Assembly (NCBI GenBank): GCA_965223305.1
Contig: CBDCWT010000032.1
Span: 1-64,000 of the forward strand
Length of the DNA stretch: 64,000 nucleotides
Direction of reading: 5' to 3'
From: CBDCWT01 sp965223305
GTDB lineage: Bacteria; Planctomycetota; Planctomycetia; Pirellulales; Pirellulaceae
The notes beneath the pieces were generated by a model, which was not told where the DNA came from, ran no database searches, and was given only the letters and a program-made list of their open reading frames with translations. The translations under genes were made by a program, and so were the position numbers. Each line of letters starts with the position of its first letter. Position 1 is the stretch's first letter. Positions 25,245 to 33,734 of this stretch are shown one piece after another.

Positions 25245-26772
25245 TTCGACTGTTTTAGATTTGTCTTTTGTTAACATTCAAGGGAGCCAATCGTTTACGT
25301 CGTTTCCAGTGGTACAAGCGAGCTAGTTCGTTTCGCTTCAGCCACTCCTCGCTTTCCCAAAGAACGTGGGAGAGCGTACCGCATTCGAATCGTTTGTGAA
25401 TGATTGATGCGACACCCTCTTGGATTTGTTGAACGGTGATCGCTGGCGTCCATTTTTTTCCCCCGCCGGGCTTCCGTGACTAAGAACCAAGTGGCGATGA
25501 GCGAGAGTGTCTGATGGTGATGCCAGCCGATCCAGTTGCGAACCTCGTAGTCCGCCAGGCCGGCTTCACTCTTGGCTCGTTGAATACATTCTTCGATTCG
25601 ATGTTCAGCCTTTGCCACACGTGCGAATTCACTCAATTGCGTTTCAACGTTCGCATTGGAAAGGTAGTAATCTGTTTTGACGACAGTTTGATCATCGCGG
25701 TCTCTGTAACGGATCACGACCAATACTTCTTCGTGTCCTTCTTGTCGTTTGTCGGTACGCCCCACAACGCTACGTTTCACGGCCTCAATGATCAGTGGGC
25801 CTTTCGCGCCGTCGCGCACGTCGATCTCCGTCCATTCGCTGTCGCTGAGAGACGAAGCCCACTTGTCAACTCGCAGCCAAGGACGTTTGGGATGTCTGCC
25901 ACGACCGGAATACGGAGGTGGGTCGGCGTGCAGATCACGAATCAAAGTGTTCGACGCGACAGACAGGAGGTATTGTTCGTCCATGTTGTTCAAACGGCGG
26001 CGAAACCAGTATGGACGGCCCATCTCGTCATCACCGGCAATCCACTCATGTGGCAGCTGATCAGCGTGTTCTTGCAGCATCTCCAAGCACAACTGGTGTC
26101 GCGTACGATACCGGGTTCCTTTGGGGATTCCTGCCTTCTTTCGCCGCTTCGGATCTTTTGTCCATTCCTTGGGAAGATACAATCGCGTATCCACCAATGC
26201 ATGCTCTTCGCTCGACGCGTATCCCATGTAAACGGCCACTTGGCAGTTGTCGACCTTTCCCAGGCGACCACACCACTGACGCGCAACGCCGACCGAGCCC
26301 TTCCCCGACTTCGGAAATCCGGAAGGGTCGAAAACGATCACACCGTCTTCTGTGCCCAACTGCTGACCCACTTGGCGGACCAGCTCTTTGCGCAGCGGTT
26401 TATCATCCCAGCCGGAGACACCAATAAACCATTGCAGCGGCATTCGTTCTTGTTCGAAACGATAAGCAATCGACTCCGTGTTCTTTGCATCGAGATCGGA
26501 AAGCAAGCCTTGGACAAACGTCTGAGCATGCTCTACTTGTTCTCGACGCACCAAGTTCTCGACAAAGGGTGCCATAAACCGCTCCAACCGCGGTATCACC
26601 TGTTCAAAGACCCGGGGATCCACAGAGCACTCATCCAACAACTCCTGCTTCCGTGTCTCGTATATCGCTTCCATGCGACCGCTCCTTCCGTGTGAATTGG
26701 CATGGCCACAAACAGCAGAAGGTGCTAATAGGAAATCACTTAGAATTCGTCAATAGAAGTGCAACAGTCGAA
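25245..26772 (-). mobile_element. IS701-family insertion sequence, copy A (1528 bp)
   Basis: The ends are TTCGACTGTTTTAGATTTG on the left and, reversed, TTCGACTGTTGCACTTCT on the right, sharing a 10-bp inverted repeat. TTAG flanks both sides (25241-25244 and 26773-26776), a 4-bp target duplication of YTAR form. One transposase gene fills the element. Confidence 0.9.
25295..26674 (-). CDS. IS701-family transposase (copy A)
   Basis: An intact 459-residue DDE transposase. The first catalytic aspartate is in VIVFDPSGFPKSGKGSVGVA (about residue 118), the second probably in WIAGDDEMGRPYWFRRRL, and the glutamate in HRIEECIQRAKSEAGLADYE, followed by GWHHHQTLSLIATWFL. It should cut and join the IS ends. 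A GGAAGGAG ribosome site precedes the ATG at 26674. The same gene is at 46546-47925 with scattered residue differences, so the two copies are not a very recent duplication. Confidence 0.92.
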   Translation of the reverse strand: MEAIYETRKQELLDECSVDPRVFEQVIPRLERFMAPFVENLVRREQVEHAQTFVQGLLSDLDAKNTESIAYRFEQERMPLQWFIGVSGWDDKPLRKELVRQVGQQLGTEDGVIVFDPSGFPKSGKGSVGVARQWCGRLGKVDNCQVAVYMGYASSEEHALVDTRLYLPKEWTKDPKRRKKAGIPKGTRYRTRHQLCLEMLQEHADQLPHEWIAGDDEMGRPYWFRRRLNNMDEQYLLSVASNTLIRDLHADPPPYSGRGRHPKRPWLRVDKWASSLSDSEWTEIDVRDGAKGPLIIEAVKRSVVGRTDKRQEGHEEVLVVIRYRDRDDQTVVKTDYYLSNANVETQLSEFARVAKAEHRIEECIQRAKSEAGLADYEVRNWIGWHHHQTLSLIATWFLVTEARRGKKMDASDHRSTNPRGCRINHSQTIRMRYALPRSLGKRGVAEAKRTSSLVPLETT

Positions 26773-26874
26773 TTAGAAGCTGTACGATCTCCTCGCGGGA
26801 GGGTCGCACGCGTAGCGTCCGGGAATCCGAAGCTACGCTTTCCGTCGCGCCGCCCTACTTTCGAAGGTGAGAGT

Positions 26875-26902
26875 GGTTACGGCACACGGAGTGTGCCTAC
26901 TA
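26875..26902. repeat. Short palindromic repeat (inverted copy of 4484-4517)
   Basis: GTTACGGCACACGGAGTGTG-CCTACTAC is the reverse complement of the unit near 4.5 kb. It sits just downstream of the stop of the frameshifted phosphatase-type gene on the minus strand, a place similar to that of the other copy. Confidence 0.55.
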
Positions 26903-26910
26903 CCTTGGAC

Positions 26911-27959
26911 CTAGGTCAGCTTGATTTTGACGGTGACCTGACCGTGGTCGGAGCGAGTCCTCGGGACCTGTTCGAAGCTCTCGGTCTCGTCGATGATGTG
27001 ATCGTTTAAAGACGCGCACGTAGTCTACTTCACCGACCCGATTCGGGTTACGTCCGTAGAACTCTTCGCTGACCATGATGTGATCGAGCGCTTCAAAACC
27101 CCCGGCAAAGATGTGGGTGAAGTAGGTGTCACGTGTGCTCGTCCTGGCCTGAAGTTGCTGCGCGGTATACAGCAGAACATCCCACTGCTTTTGTTTTCTG
27201 CCGATAGGGCAGTCGGTAGTACGGCGGCTCGCCGGCGATCATCTTTGTGGTGACAGCCAACGCTCCGTCATTGACATCACCGATCACGACAACCGGTTTG
27301 CGGTTCCCCGTCGCTTCAGCTGCGACCAAGGCCCGCAGACCTGCCGCTTCGGCGGCTCGGAGAATCAGAGATCGCGCAGCGCCCAGCGCTCGATGAACCG
27401 GGTCCGCGGCCGTTTCTCCAGCCAGATATGTCGGCCGTTTGGACTTGAGGTGAGCGACGAAGACGGTAACGGTTAGCTGCCCAGTCACACGAATCCGCGC
27501 CTTCAGCACTGGACGCGAAAAGTGTGTGATCGCCAGCTTGACCGTTTCCTCTGCGGTGACGGTTGCACCTTGAGTGGCAGCGGTCGGATCGCGAGGGAAC
27601 GAGAGCTGCGCGCCAGCTGGAATCATCGCAATCGACTCGGACTCCAAAACCTCGAAACGGGACGCCAGCGCCACAGCCGGTGTGCTGGCAGGGACTTCGT
27701 TTTCCTGCGTCGCCAGCACGATCGGCTGAACGTCCGCGAAGCGTTTGCTCTTCATCAGCGCGACATGCAGTGCATCGCGCCGAAACACCTCTTGAAACCC
27801 GACGATGTCGGCCTGCATCTCGTCTAGCTGACGTCCAATCCAGTCCGTCTTGTCGTGGAACTCATCCTCTGCATAGGCCGTTGCCGGACGATAGTAGTCC
27901 AACCCAGGCAGCACCAGGTTGAAGACGTTAAACGTGCCAATGCGAAAGAAGTCAGCCAC
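26911..27959 (-). pseudogene. Endonuclease/exonuclease/phosphatase-family gene with two frameshifts
   Basis: The N-terminal frame (GTG start at 27959) reads MADFFRIGTFNVFNLVLP, QADIVGFQEVF (metal-ligand glutamate) and VVVIGDVNDG (catalytic Asp-Asn). The next part is in a second frame: KQKQWDVLLYTAQQLQARTS, then FAGGFEALDHIMVSEEFYG. The last part is in a third: IIDETESFEQVPRTRSDHGQ, ending VTVKIKLT with TAG at 26911. RSDHGQ supplies the catalytic Asp-His pair, so every active-site block survives. Removing one base from the T run at 27194-27197 and one from 27005-27007 restores one protein of about 348 residues. That suggests homopolymer sequencing errors or very young mutations. The family hydrolyses phosphodiesters in nucleic acids or lipids; the substrate is unknown. 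Confidence 0.8.
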
Positions 27960-28057
27960 TAGTTACTCACCAAACAGGAGTTGGAAACGCAGCCGCATGT
28001 CCCCTGTGAATGCTCGACGTCTCAGCAGTGCTGCGCAGCCAAGCTTGTTATTTGTTA

Positions 28058-28528
28058 CTACCACAACTTCGTTCGCAGTAACTTGAGCACGACGCTCTTG
28101 TTATCGAAATCCAAAAATGTCGGCACACCGGACTCGTCTCTCTCCGAGTTCTTCAACAGGGCTGTTATCTGGGAAATCGGATACACGATGGCAACCTGGG
28201 CGTAAGAAACGGCTGTCAACGGAATACTTGTACCGAGCAGCGCATCGTGGTCGGGGATCCGCGGGCCTTCTGTTTCGTCGCTGTTGCGAGCGACGATTTC
28301 TTCGATAAAGCTGTTGAAGTCGCCGATGGCCGTGCGTGACTTGTCGCTTTCGGAGAGCTTCACTAGGCGTGCGTTGAGGAGGATACAAGTGTCCTCGAGC
28401 TCAGAGTTCAACCGGGCGTTGTAGAACCCGACGCAGCCGTAGCCGCTTGTCAGCAGACAGGCTACCGGCAGGTAGTCGTTGTCCTTTTGTTCAGAGCCAA
28501 TTAGTTTTCTGAAATCGCGAGGGTTCAT
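28058..28528 (-). CDS. Uncharacterised 156-residue protein
   Basis: I do not recognise a family. The start MNPRDFRKLIGSEQKDNDYL at 28528 has AAGGAGATC eleven bases upstream, good support for a real gene. A moderately hydrophobic segment (YLPVACLLTSGYGCVGFYNA) lies near residue 20 and another (LTAVSYAQVAIVYPISQITA) near 105. The rest is polar, with a Glu/Asp-rich middle. The long, unbroken frame and its ribosome site separate it from the shadows around it. It lies between the frameshifted phosphatase-type gene and the ISKra4 element and might form an operon with the former on the minus strand, 98 bases apart. Confidence 0.6.
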   Translation of the reverse strand: MNPRDFRKLIGSEQKDNDYLPVACLLTSGYGCVGFYNARLNSELEDTCILLNARLVKLSESDKSRTAIGDFNSFIEEIVARNSDETEGPRIPDHDALLGTSIPLTAVSYAQVAIVYPISQITALLKNSERDESGVPTFLDFDNKSVVLKLLRTKLW

Positions 28529-28738
28529 CGTGCGAAGATCTCCTTGTAGATGGAAAGCTTTTCGACGACGTCATTGCATGCCAGACACCTATCATATTGG
28601 TACATCGATGCGCATCATTGTAGCGGATTGAGTCGCCGCTGGTCCCGTGTTTATCGCATGCATAGCGACTCGATACGCTATTTTCGACGATCTGCAGGAG
28701 CGACCTTCCGAGAGTGACGGTTGGGGGTTCTGTGATGT

Positions 28739-30453
28739 GGGTGTAACCGCGGTTCCGCTTGGCCGATCTGATTGGTTGCGAAATCTGGGTAAACAAAAAG
28801 CGGCCAACCTGCCATGATTCGGGTGTTTTATCCGTTTCATCAAGGCAAGGAGGCCGCTTCCCATGAAGGTCGCTGATTTAAATGCTTCGGGCAACCCCAA
28901 CTCGGAGAATGTGACAGCAATCGAAGACGCGCTCGAGATGATCGACTCGGTTACTGAGCAGCTGAAGCAGGCCGTTCAGGACGCAGCTCAGAGCGGCAGT
29001 TCGTTCGATTCGGTGGAACGAAGCATTCGTGATACGGTGTTTCAATTGGGTCATCAGACAATCGAATTGTTCATACGCCTGCAAGGAGAAGGCGATTTGG
29101 GTCCTGAGATCGCTAGCAACGACGGTAAGCCCCTCTACCGGAGTGAGGAGGCTCATCAGACAACGGTTCGATCCATCTTCGGAACTCATCGGTTCGAGCA
29201 GTTTACCTACGCACCAGGTGCCAAGAAGGCGATCCAGCTGCGGCCGATTAGCGCTCGCATGTCGCTGCCACCGCGGCAGTGGTCCTATTTGCTGCAAGAG
29301 TTCTCGCAAATGTTGGCGGTTGACTCGTCGTACGAACAAGCGATGACCAATTTGGGGGCGATCCTCGGTGGTACGTTTTCGGTCGATACGGCCGAAAAAA
29401 TCAATGCCGAACTTGGGCGGGTCGCAGGTGAGTTTTTTCGACGACTTGCCGCAACCAGAACCTGGCAGCGAGGCAAAGTTGCTTGTAGCCACTGCGGACT
29501 GTAAGGGCGTACCCCTGGTGAAAAACGATTCGTCCAAGGTCGCTGCATTCGAGACGGCAAAGAAGAATCCTGGTAACCGACGGATGGCCACAGTGGCCAG
29601 TGTCTACACGGTTGATCCTCACGTCCGCTCAGCTGAAGAGGTCGTCGCAGCGTTATTTCGCGACGAACCCGATGAAGAGACAACGCAAGTCAAACGCCCT
29701 CGACCTCAGAACAAGAACACAACCGCTCACTTTCCCACGCTGGAAAGTGATGGCGTGGGCGGTGAACTTCCCATCAGCGGAATTCACGTAGCCATAGCCT
29801 GGATCATCGGTCAGGTGACTGCACGCCGACGCAGTGGACAAGTCTTGATCACGCTCATGGATGGCCAGGACAGCCTTTGGGAGACGATGAAGCTGCATCT
29901 GTCGTTCGGTGCGCGGACAGTTCCGATCTTGGATATCCTTCATGCCTTATCCTATGTCTGGGAAGCAGCCGGTCTGTTCAAAAAGGACGATGCTGGCCGC
30001 AAAGCGTTCACTCGCACACGTTTGTTGCGAATCTTGCGAGGTGAAGTACGGTCTGTCATTACGGGCCTGCGCCGCCTCGGAACCACGGCGGGGCTGACTG
30101 GGAGGGCCGCAAAAGACCTGGCTCGAATCTGCGGCTATCTGGAAAAAAACGCCGACCGAATGCGCTATGACGAGTACCTGCGTCGAGGTTATCCGATTGC
30201 GACCGGTGTCATTGAAGGCGCGTGCCGTCACTTGGTGAAAGATCGCATGGAACGCAGCGGGATGCGCTGGACGCTTGAAGGTGCTCGTAGCATGCTCAAC
30301 CTGCGAGCTGCATTTCAAAGCGACCACTGGCGAACGTTTCTGGATCACCGGATGGCCGTCGAAGGGGCATCGACACACGCCAACCAAGACCTGCTTGACA
30401 ACTATCCAGCGATGACGCTCGCATGTTGACCGTCGGATCGACGGTTACACCCC
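28739..30453 (+). mobile_element. ISKra4-family insertion sequence (about 1.7 kb)
   Basis: The terminal inverted repeat GGTGTAACCG is found at the left end (28740-28749) and reversed at the right end (30442-30451). TGTGATGT lies just outside both ends (28731-28738 and 30454-30461), an 8-bp target duplication of the size reported for this family. The exact boundary may shift by one base because the two ends differ by one G. Confidence 0.85.
28863..30429 (+). CDS. ISKra4-family transposase in two frames, joined at a T6 run
   Basis: Frame 1 (28863-29504) starts MKVADLNASGNPNSENVTAI and holds the N-terminal domain up to INAELGRVAGEFF. Frame 2 continues DDLPQPEPGSEAKLLVATAD-CKGVPL with the first catalytic aspartate, then GQVLITLMDGQDSLWETM and GYPIATGVIEGACRHLVKDR (likely catalytic Glu), to 30429. 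The join lies at GAG-TTT-TTT-C-GAC (about 29431-29442). Reading it needs a +1 shift, or equally one T fewer in the run. ISKra4 transposases are often a single frame of about 500 residues, so this is either a one-base insertion or slippage on T6. The transposase remains complete otherwise. Confidence 0.82.
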
Positions 30454-30607
30454 TGTGATGTACGATGTCCCGCTGAGAGGATGAGCTCGCTCACCACATT
30501 CGCCAGGCTAGCGGCGCGGTTGGCTGGCTCATTTACCTGCTGCCGCTCTGCAGTAGCGGGCCTTAGACAGAGATCTTGATTCGACTCGTGATAGCGAGGA
30601 TTGGCTG

Positions 30608-32068
30608 ATGTGCCATGAACTGTGCTTTCGGACTGCGACAGAACTCGTCGAACAAATACGGCGCGGTGACGTTTCTTGCGTCGAGGTGATGGAGGCCTAT
30701 CTTGCTCAGATCGATCGCATCAATCCGAAAGTCAATGCGATCGTCACCCTTCTGCCCGAGCAAGCGATGCAGAGCGCTCGTGAAGCAGATCGGAAACTGG
30801 CACAAGGTCAAGCTACCGGAGCCCTCCACGGGCTCCCAATTGCACACAAAGATCTGGTTTCAACCAAGGGAATTCGTACCACCTTAGGATCGCCGATCTA
30901 CCAAGACAACATCCCCAACGTGGACGGTCTGATTGTCGAGCGGCTGCAGCAGGCGGGTGCCCTGACAATCGGAAAGACGAACACGCCTGAGTTCGGCGCT
31001 GGATCGCAGACGTTCAACGAAGTGTTTGGAGCGACACGAAACCCTTACGACGTCGCCAAGACCTGTGGTGGTAGCAGTGGTGGAGCAGCTGTCGCGCTGG
31101 CCTGTGGAATGCTCCCCATTGCAGATGGCAGTGATACCGGCGGGTCGTTGCGCAATCCGGCCAACTTCTGCAACGTTGTCGGCTTTCGAACCTCTCCCGG
31201 ACGTGTACCGATCTGGCCCAACGAAGTTGGTTGGTTTCCGATCTCTGTACAAGGACCCATGGCCCGTACGGTCCAGGACGTGGCTTTGATGCTGAGTGCG
31301 ATGGCGGGGCCCGACCCGCGCTCGCCGATCTCGATCAGCGAATCGGGAGACCGCTTTCGCGAACCGCTGGCACGCGATTTCCATGGAACCCGGGTCGCCT
31401 GGAGCCGTGACTTGGGTGGGCTACCTGTTGATCCGCGCGTCACCGCCGCCCTAGATGCCCAACGAGACGTGTTCGAAACGTTGGGCTGTGTCGTGGAAGA
31501 TGCAGAACCCGACTTTCGCGACGCAGACGAGTGTTTCAAGGTCTGGCGTGCGTGGCGGTTCGAAATACAACACGCGAAACACATCGAACAGCACCGGAAC
31601 CTCGTCAAGGACACCGTTATCTGGAACGCAGAGGAAGGGAGGAAGCTGACCGGTCCGGATCTGGGGCGTGCCGAAGTTTGCCGAACGGCGCTATATCACC
31701 GCGTGCGAGAGTTCATGGAACGATACGAATACTTGATCTTGCCGGTGAACCAAGTGCCGCCATTCGACATCTCCCAGCCCTACGTCAAGGAAATCAACGG
31801 GACCGCTTTGGCAACCTACATCGACTGGATGAAGTCTTGCTACTATATCACGGTAACCGGCCTGCCGGCCCTGTCGGTCCCCTGTGGATTCACCCCGGAA
31901 GGGCATCCGGTGGGCATGCAAATCGTCGGTCGTCACCAACACGATTTCGAAGTACTCCAGTTGGCGAACGCCTTCGAAGCGGCAACTGGATTCTGGAAGC
32001 GGCGCCCGCCAATCTTGTCGGAGACCTCGGACGGGGGATCCGAGCACACACGGGATACGCGCCTTTGA
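30608..32068 (+). CDS. Amidase signature family enzyme
   Basis: A 486-residue hydrolase with the complete Ser-cisSer-Lys triad of the amidase signature family: the lysine in LHGLPIAHKDLVSTKGIRTT near residue 84, the cis-serine in TCGGSSGGAAVALACG near 155, and the nucleophile in IADGSDTGGSLRNPANFC near 181. It ends with GLPALSVPCGFTPEGHPVGM. These enzymes hydrolyse amides; GatA differs by partner genes, and no gatB or gatC is nearby, so a catabolic amidase is more likely. The ATG at 30608 has a GAGGA site before it. It begins 154 bp after the ISKra4 element and stands alone. No signal peptide was seen. Confidence 0.88.
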   Translation: MCHELCFRTATELVEQIRRGDVSCVEVMEAYLAQIDRINPKVNAIVTLLPEQAMQSAREADRKLAQGQATGALHGLPIAHKDLVSTKGIRTTLGSPIYQDNIPNVDGLIVERLQQAGALTIGKTNTPEFGAGSQTFNEVFGATRNPYDVAKTCGGSSGGAAVALACGMLPIADGSDTGGSLRNPANFCNVVGFRTSPGRVPIWPNEVGWFPISVQGPMARTVQDVALMLSAMAGPDPRSPISISESGDRFREPLARDFHGTRVAWSRDLGGLPVDPRVTAALDAQRDVFETLGCVVEDAEPDFRDADECFKVWRAWRFEIQHAKHIEQHRNLVKDTVIWNAEEGRKLTGPDLGRAEVCRTALYHRVREFMERYEYLILPVNQVPPFDISQPYVKEINGTALATYIDWMKSCYYITVTGLPALSVPCGFTPEGHPVGMQIVGRHQHDFEVLQLANAFEAATGFWKRRPPILSETSDGGSEHTRDTRL

Positions 32069-32492
32069 GTTCGTCTAACGAACGAATGCGATTCCGAAAT
32101 CAGCCGTTGGGCGTTAGCCCACGGTTCCCACCAAAACCGGATGCTAACGCATTCCGGCTGATTTGTGGTCCAAGAACGGCTGGCGAGACAGGCAACACAT
32201 GAACCACAGGTGGTCGGAGGCAGGGGGCAGTCCGTAGTCTGCCTCTAGTTCTGACAGCACGCGTTCGCCGCGCGCCTATGTCAAGCTTTCGCCAGCGCGT
32301 GCCGGAACGGCGCGGCGTGGGATATCGTGCGCTGATGGGTCGTCTTTAGCGCCGCTTGTTCCGGGCCTACACCCTCCCCGTCCCTCTCCTGCTCCTGCTC
32401 CTGTTTCCTCCGACCCCGGCTCGGCAGGAGCCTCGCCCGCCCGAGAGTCGACAGCTAACCTCAGATGTCTGCTGCCTGCGATCCGTGGCCCA
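32069..32492. other. Intergenic repeat cluster
   Basis: About 420 bp without a gene. At 32091-32165 lies AATCAGCCGTTGGGCGTTAG with CCCACGGTTCCC, shared with 25.1 kb and 49.9 kb. At 32299-32370 lies a REP-like unit GTGCCGGAACGGCGCGG to CGCCGCTTGTTCCGGGCCTA, as at 11.1 kb and 43.2 kb. GGCTCGGCAGGAGCCTCGCC at about 32419-32438 also occurs at 43334-43353. It separates the convergent amidase and PepSY genes. Confidence 0.7.
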
Positions 32493-33077
32493 TCAGAGTG
32501 ACGCCAGGAATGCCGCGAACGATAGTCCTCCGGCGGCCAATGCGATCATTCCCCATTTTCTCGTTCGTCGGACTTTCCACCACATGTAGAGGCCCGAGAA
32601 GACCCAAAGCAGAAACCCGACGCAAACCAGGTCGATCGTGTAGGCCCAGAGGTTGCTACCGAGGTGGCCGTGGAAACCAGCGCGAACGTGCATGCGCACC
32701 AAGAACTGGTCGACTGCAAAACGCTGTTGGGTCGCTACCAGCCGTTGCTCCGGGATGTTGTAGACGACTTTCGTTGTAGACCAGAAACTATTTCGCCGAA
32801 TTTCAATTTTCTCTGGCGAAGGCTGCGTTGCACGAAAAGGTCCGCTGAAACCTGCCTCGCGCATAATTGCAGACGCCATCGCATCGAGCTCAGAGCTAGG
32901 GTCGAGATGGAGTGAATACGGCCGGTCGAAGACTGGCGTCCAATCAGGTTCTGCTTCAGGGCGGAACAGCGATCGGTGGTGAATCGTGAGTGAGCTGATG
33001 CCGTACATTGCGAACCACGGCAAAAGAAATAGCGCCAAGTAGAGATGTACTCGCCGATTGATATGGTCGAAAGTCAT
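32493..33077 (-). CDS. PepSY-associated membrane protein (paralogue 2)
   Basis: A 194-residue membrane protein starting MTFDHINRRVHLYLALFLLP; the start at 33077 aligns with the neighbouring paralogue and has AAGGG upstream. It has one helix at the N-terminus (YLALFLLPWFAMYGISSLTI), an external domain with QRFAVDQFLVRMHVRAGFHG, and C-terminal helices IDLVCVGFLLWVFSGLYMWW and GMIALAAGGLSFAAFLASL. This is the architecture of the PepSY-associated TM family. Members are linked with iron uptake or periplasmic redox functions, but no iron genes are present here. It is the last gene of a three-gene operon, 19 bases after its paralogue. Confidence 0.72.
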   Translation of the reverse strand: MTFDHINRRVHLYLALFLLPWFAMYGISSLTIHHRSLFRPEAEPDWTPVFDRPYSLHLDPSSELDAMASAIMREAGFSGPFRATQPSPEKIEIRRNSFWSTTKVVYNIPEQRLVATQQRFAVDQFLVRMHVRAGFHGHLGSNLWAYTIDLVCVGFLLWVFSGLYMWWKVRRTRKWGMIALAAGGLSFAAFLASL

Positions 33078-33096
33078 GCTTTCCCTTGAGATCGGG

Positions 33097-33687
33097 TTAG
33101 ATCGAGTACAAGAAAAACGCGAACAAGCTGACCCCTCCTGCCAAACAGATTCCACCGATCATTCTGGCTTTCTTCAACGTCCACCACAGCCACAATCCAG
33201 ACACGCTCCAGAACAGCATTGCGACAATCACTACATCAACTGACAGTGCCCAGAGTTTCTCAACTCGGTAGGGTTGGTTGTAGCCACGCCGGCCGTGCAG
33301 ACGGTTCAGCAAGCTATGTACCTGCACCGCCTCTCGCTCTACGGTCAGACTCTTTTTGGTCAAATCGTACTTGATGCGGCGCAGTGTGAGCGGCTCTTGG
33401 CGGATAATCGTCAACTCGCCGTTCGTTAGACTGCCGCGCACATCATGGCGACCATCGAGTTCTAGGTCCGCCAAGATCTGCCGAGCGACAGCGTTCCTAT
33501 CAGCTCCACTCATGTCGCGTGTATAGTCCAGCGTCCGTTCGACCTCCCAAGTGGGTCGCGAGTTCCCATACCAGGTTACGAAGGCCTCCCGGTGATTCAT
33601 GGCCAGTGTACTGATCGCGTACATCAAGACCCAAGGAGCCAGGAAGAGGGCCAGATACATGTGTGTTCTGCGAATCAGCTTGTTCAT
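33097..33687 (-). CDS. PepSY-associated membrane protein (paralogue 1)
   Basis: A 196-residue membrane protein that shares its layout with the next gene: an N-terminal helix in RRTHMYLALFLAPWVLMYAI, an extracytoplasmic domain, then QVHSLLNRLHGRRGYNQPYR and helices VVIVAMLFWSVSGLWLWW and GGICLAGGVSLFAFFLYSI. The S-G-L-x-x-W-W motif and RLHGRRG/RMHVRAG positions match between the two, so they arose by duplication. It probably forms a complex with its paralogue. It follows the large exported protein gene by 47 bases in the same operon. Confidence 0.72.
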   Translation of the reverse strand: MNKLIRRTHMYLALFLAPWVLMYAISTLAMNHREAFVTWYGNSRPTWEVERTLDYTRDMSGADRNAVARQILADLELDGRHDVRGSLTNGELTIIRQEPLTLRRIKYDLTKKSLTVEREAVQVHSLLNRLHGRRGYNQPYRVEKLWALSVDVVIVAMLFWSVSGLWLWWTLKKARMIGGICLAGGVSLFAFFLYSI

Positions 33688-33734
33688 GGTTCTTGATCTG
33701 ACCGGATCGGGGCTGCTCGTGTCTCGCCAGCGGC

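Noticed and set aside
25514..26695. 393-codon open frame antisense to IS701 transposase A
   Set aside because: Shadow frame; a similar shadow exists in copy B but is shortened, showing no conservation of its own.
26653..27009. 118-codon plus-strand ORF overlapping the IS701 right end
   Set aside because: It crosses the IS boundary and lies antisense to the end of the frameshifted phosphatase-type gene; no coding features.
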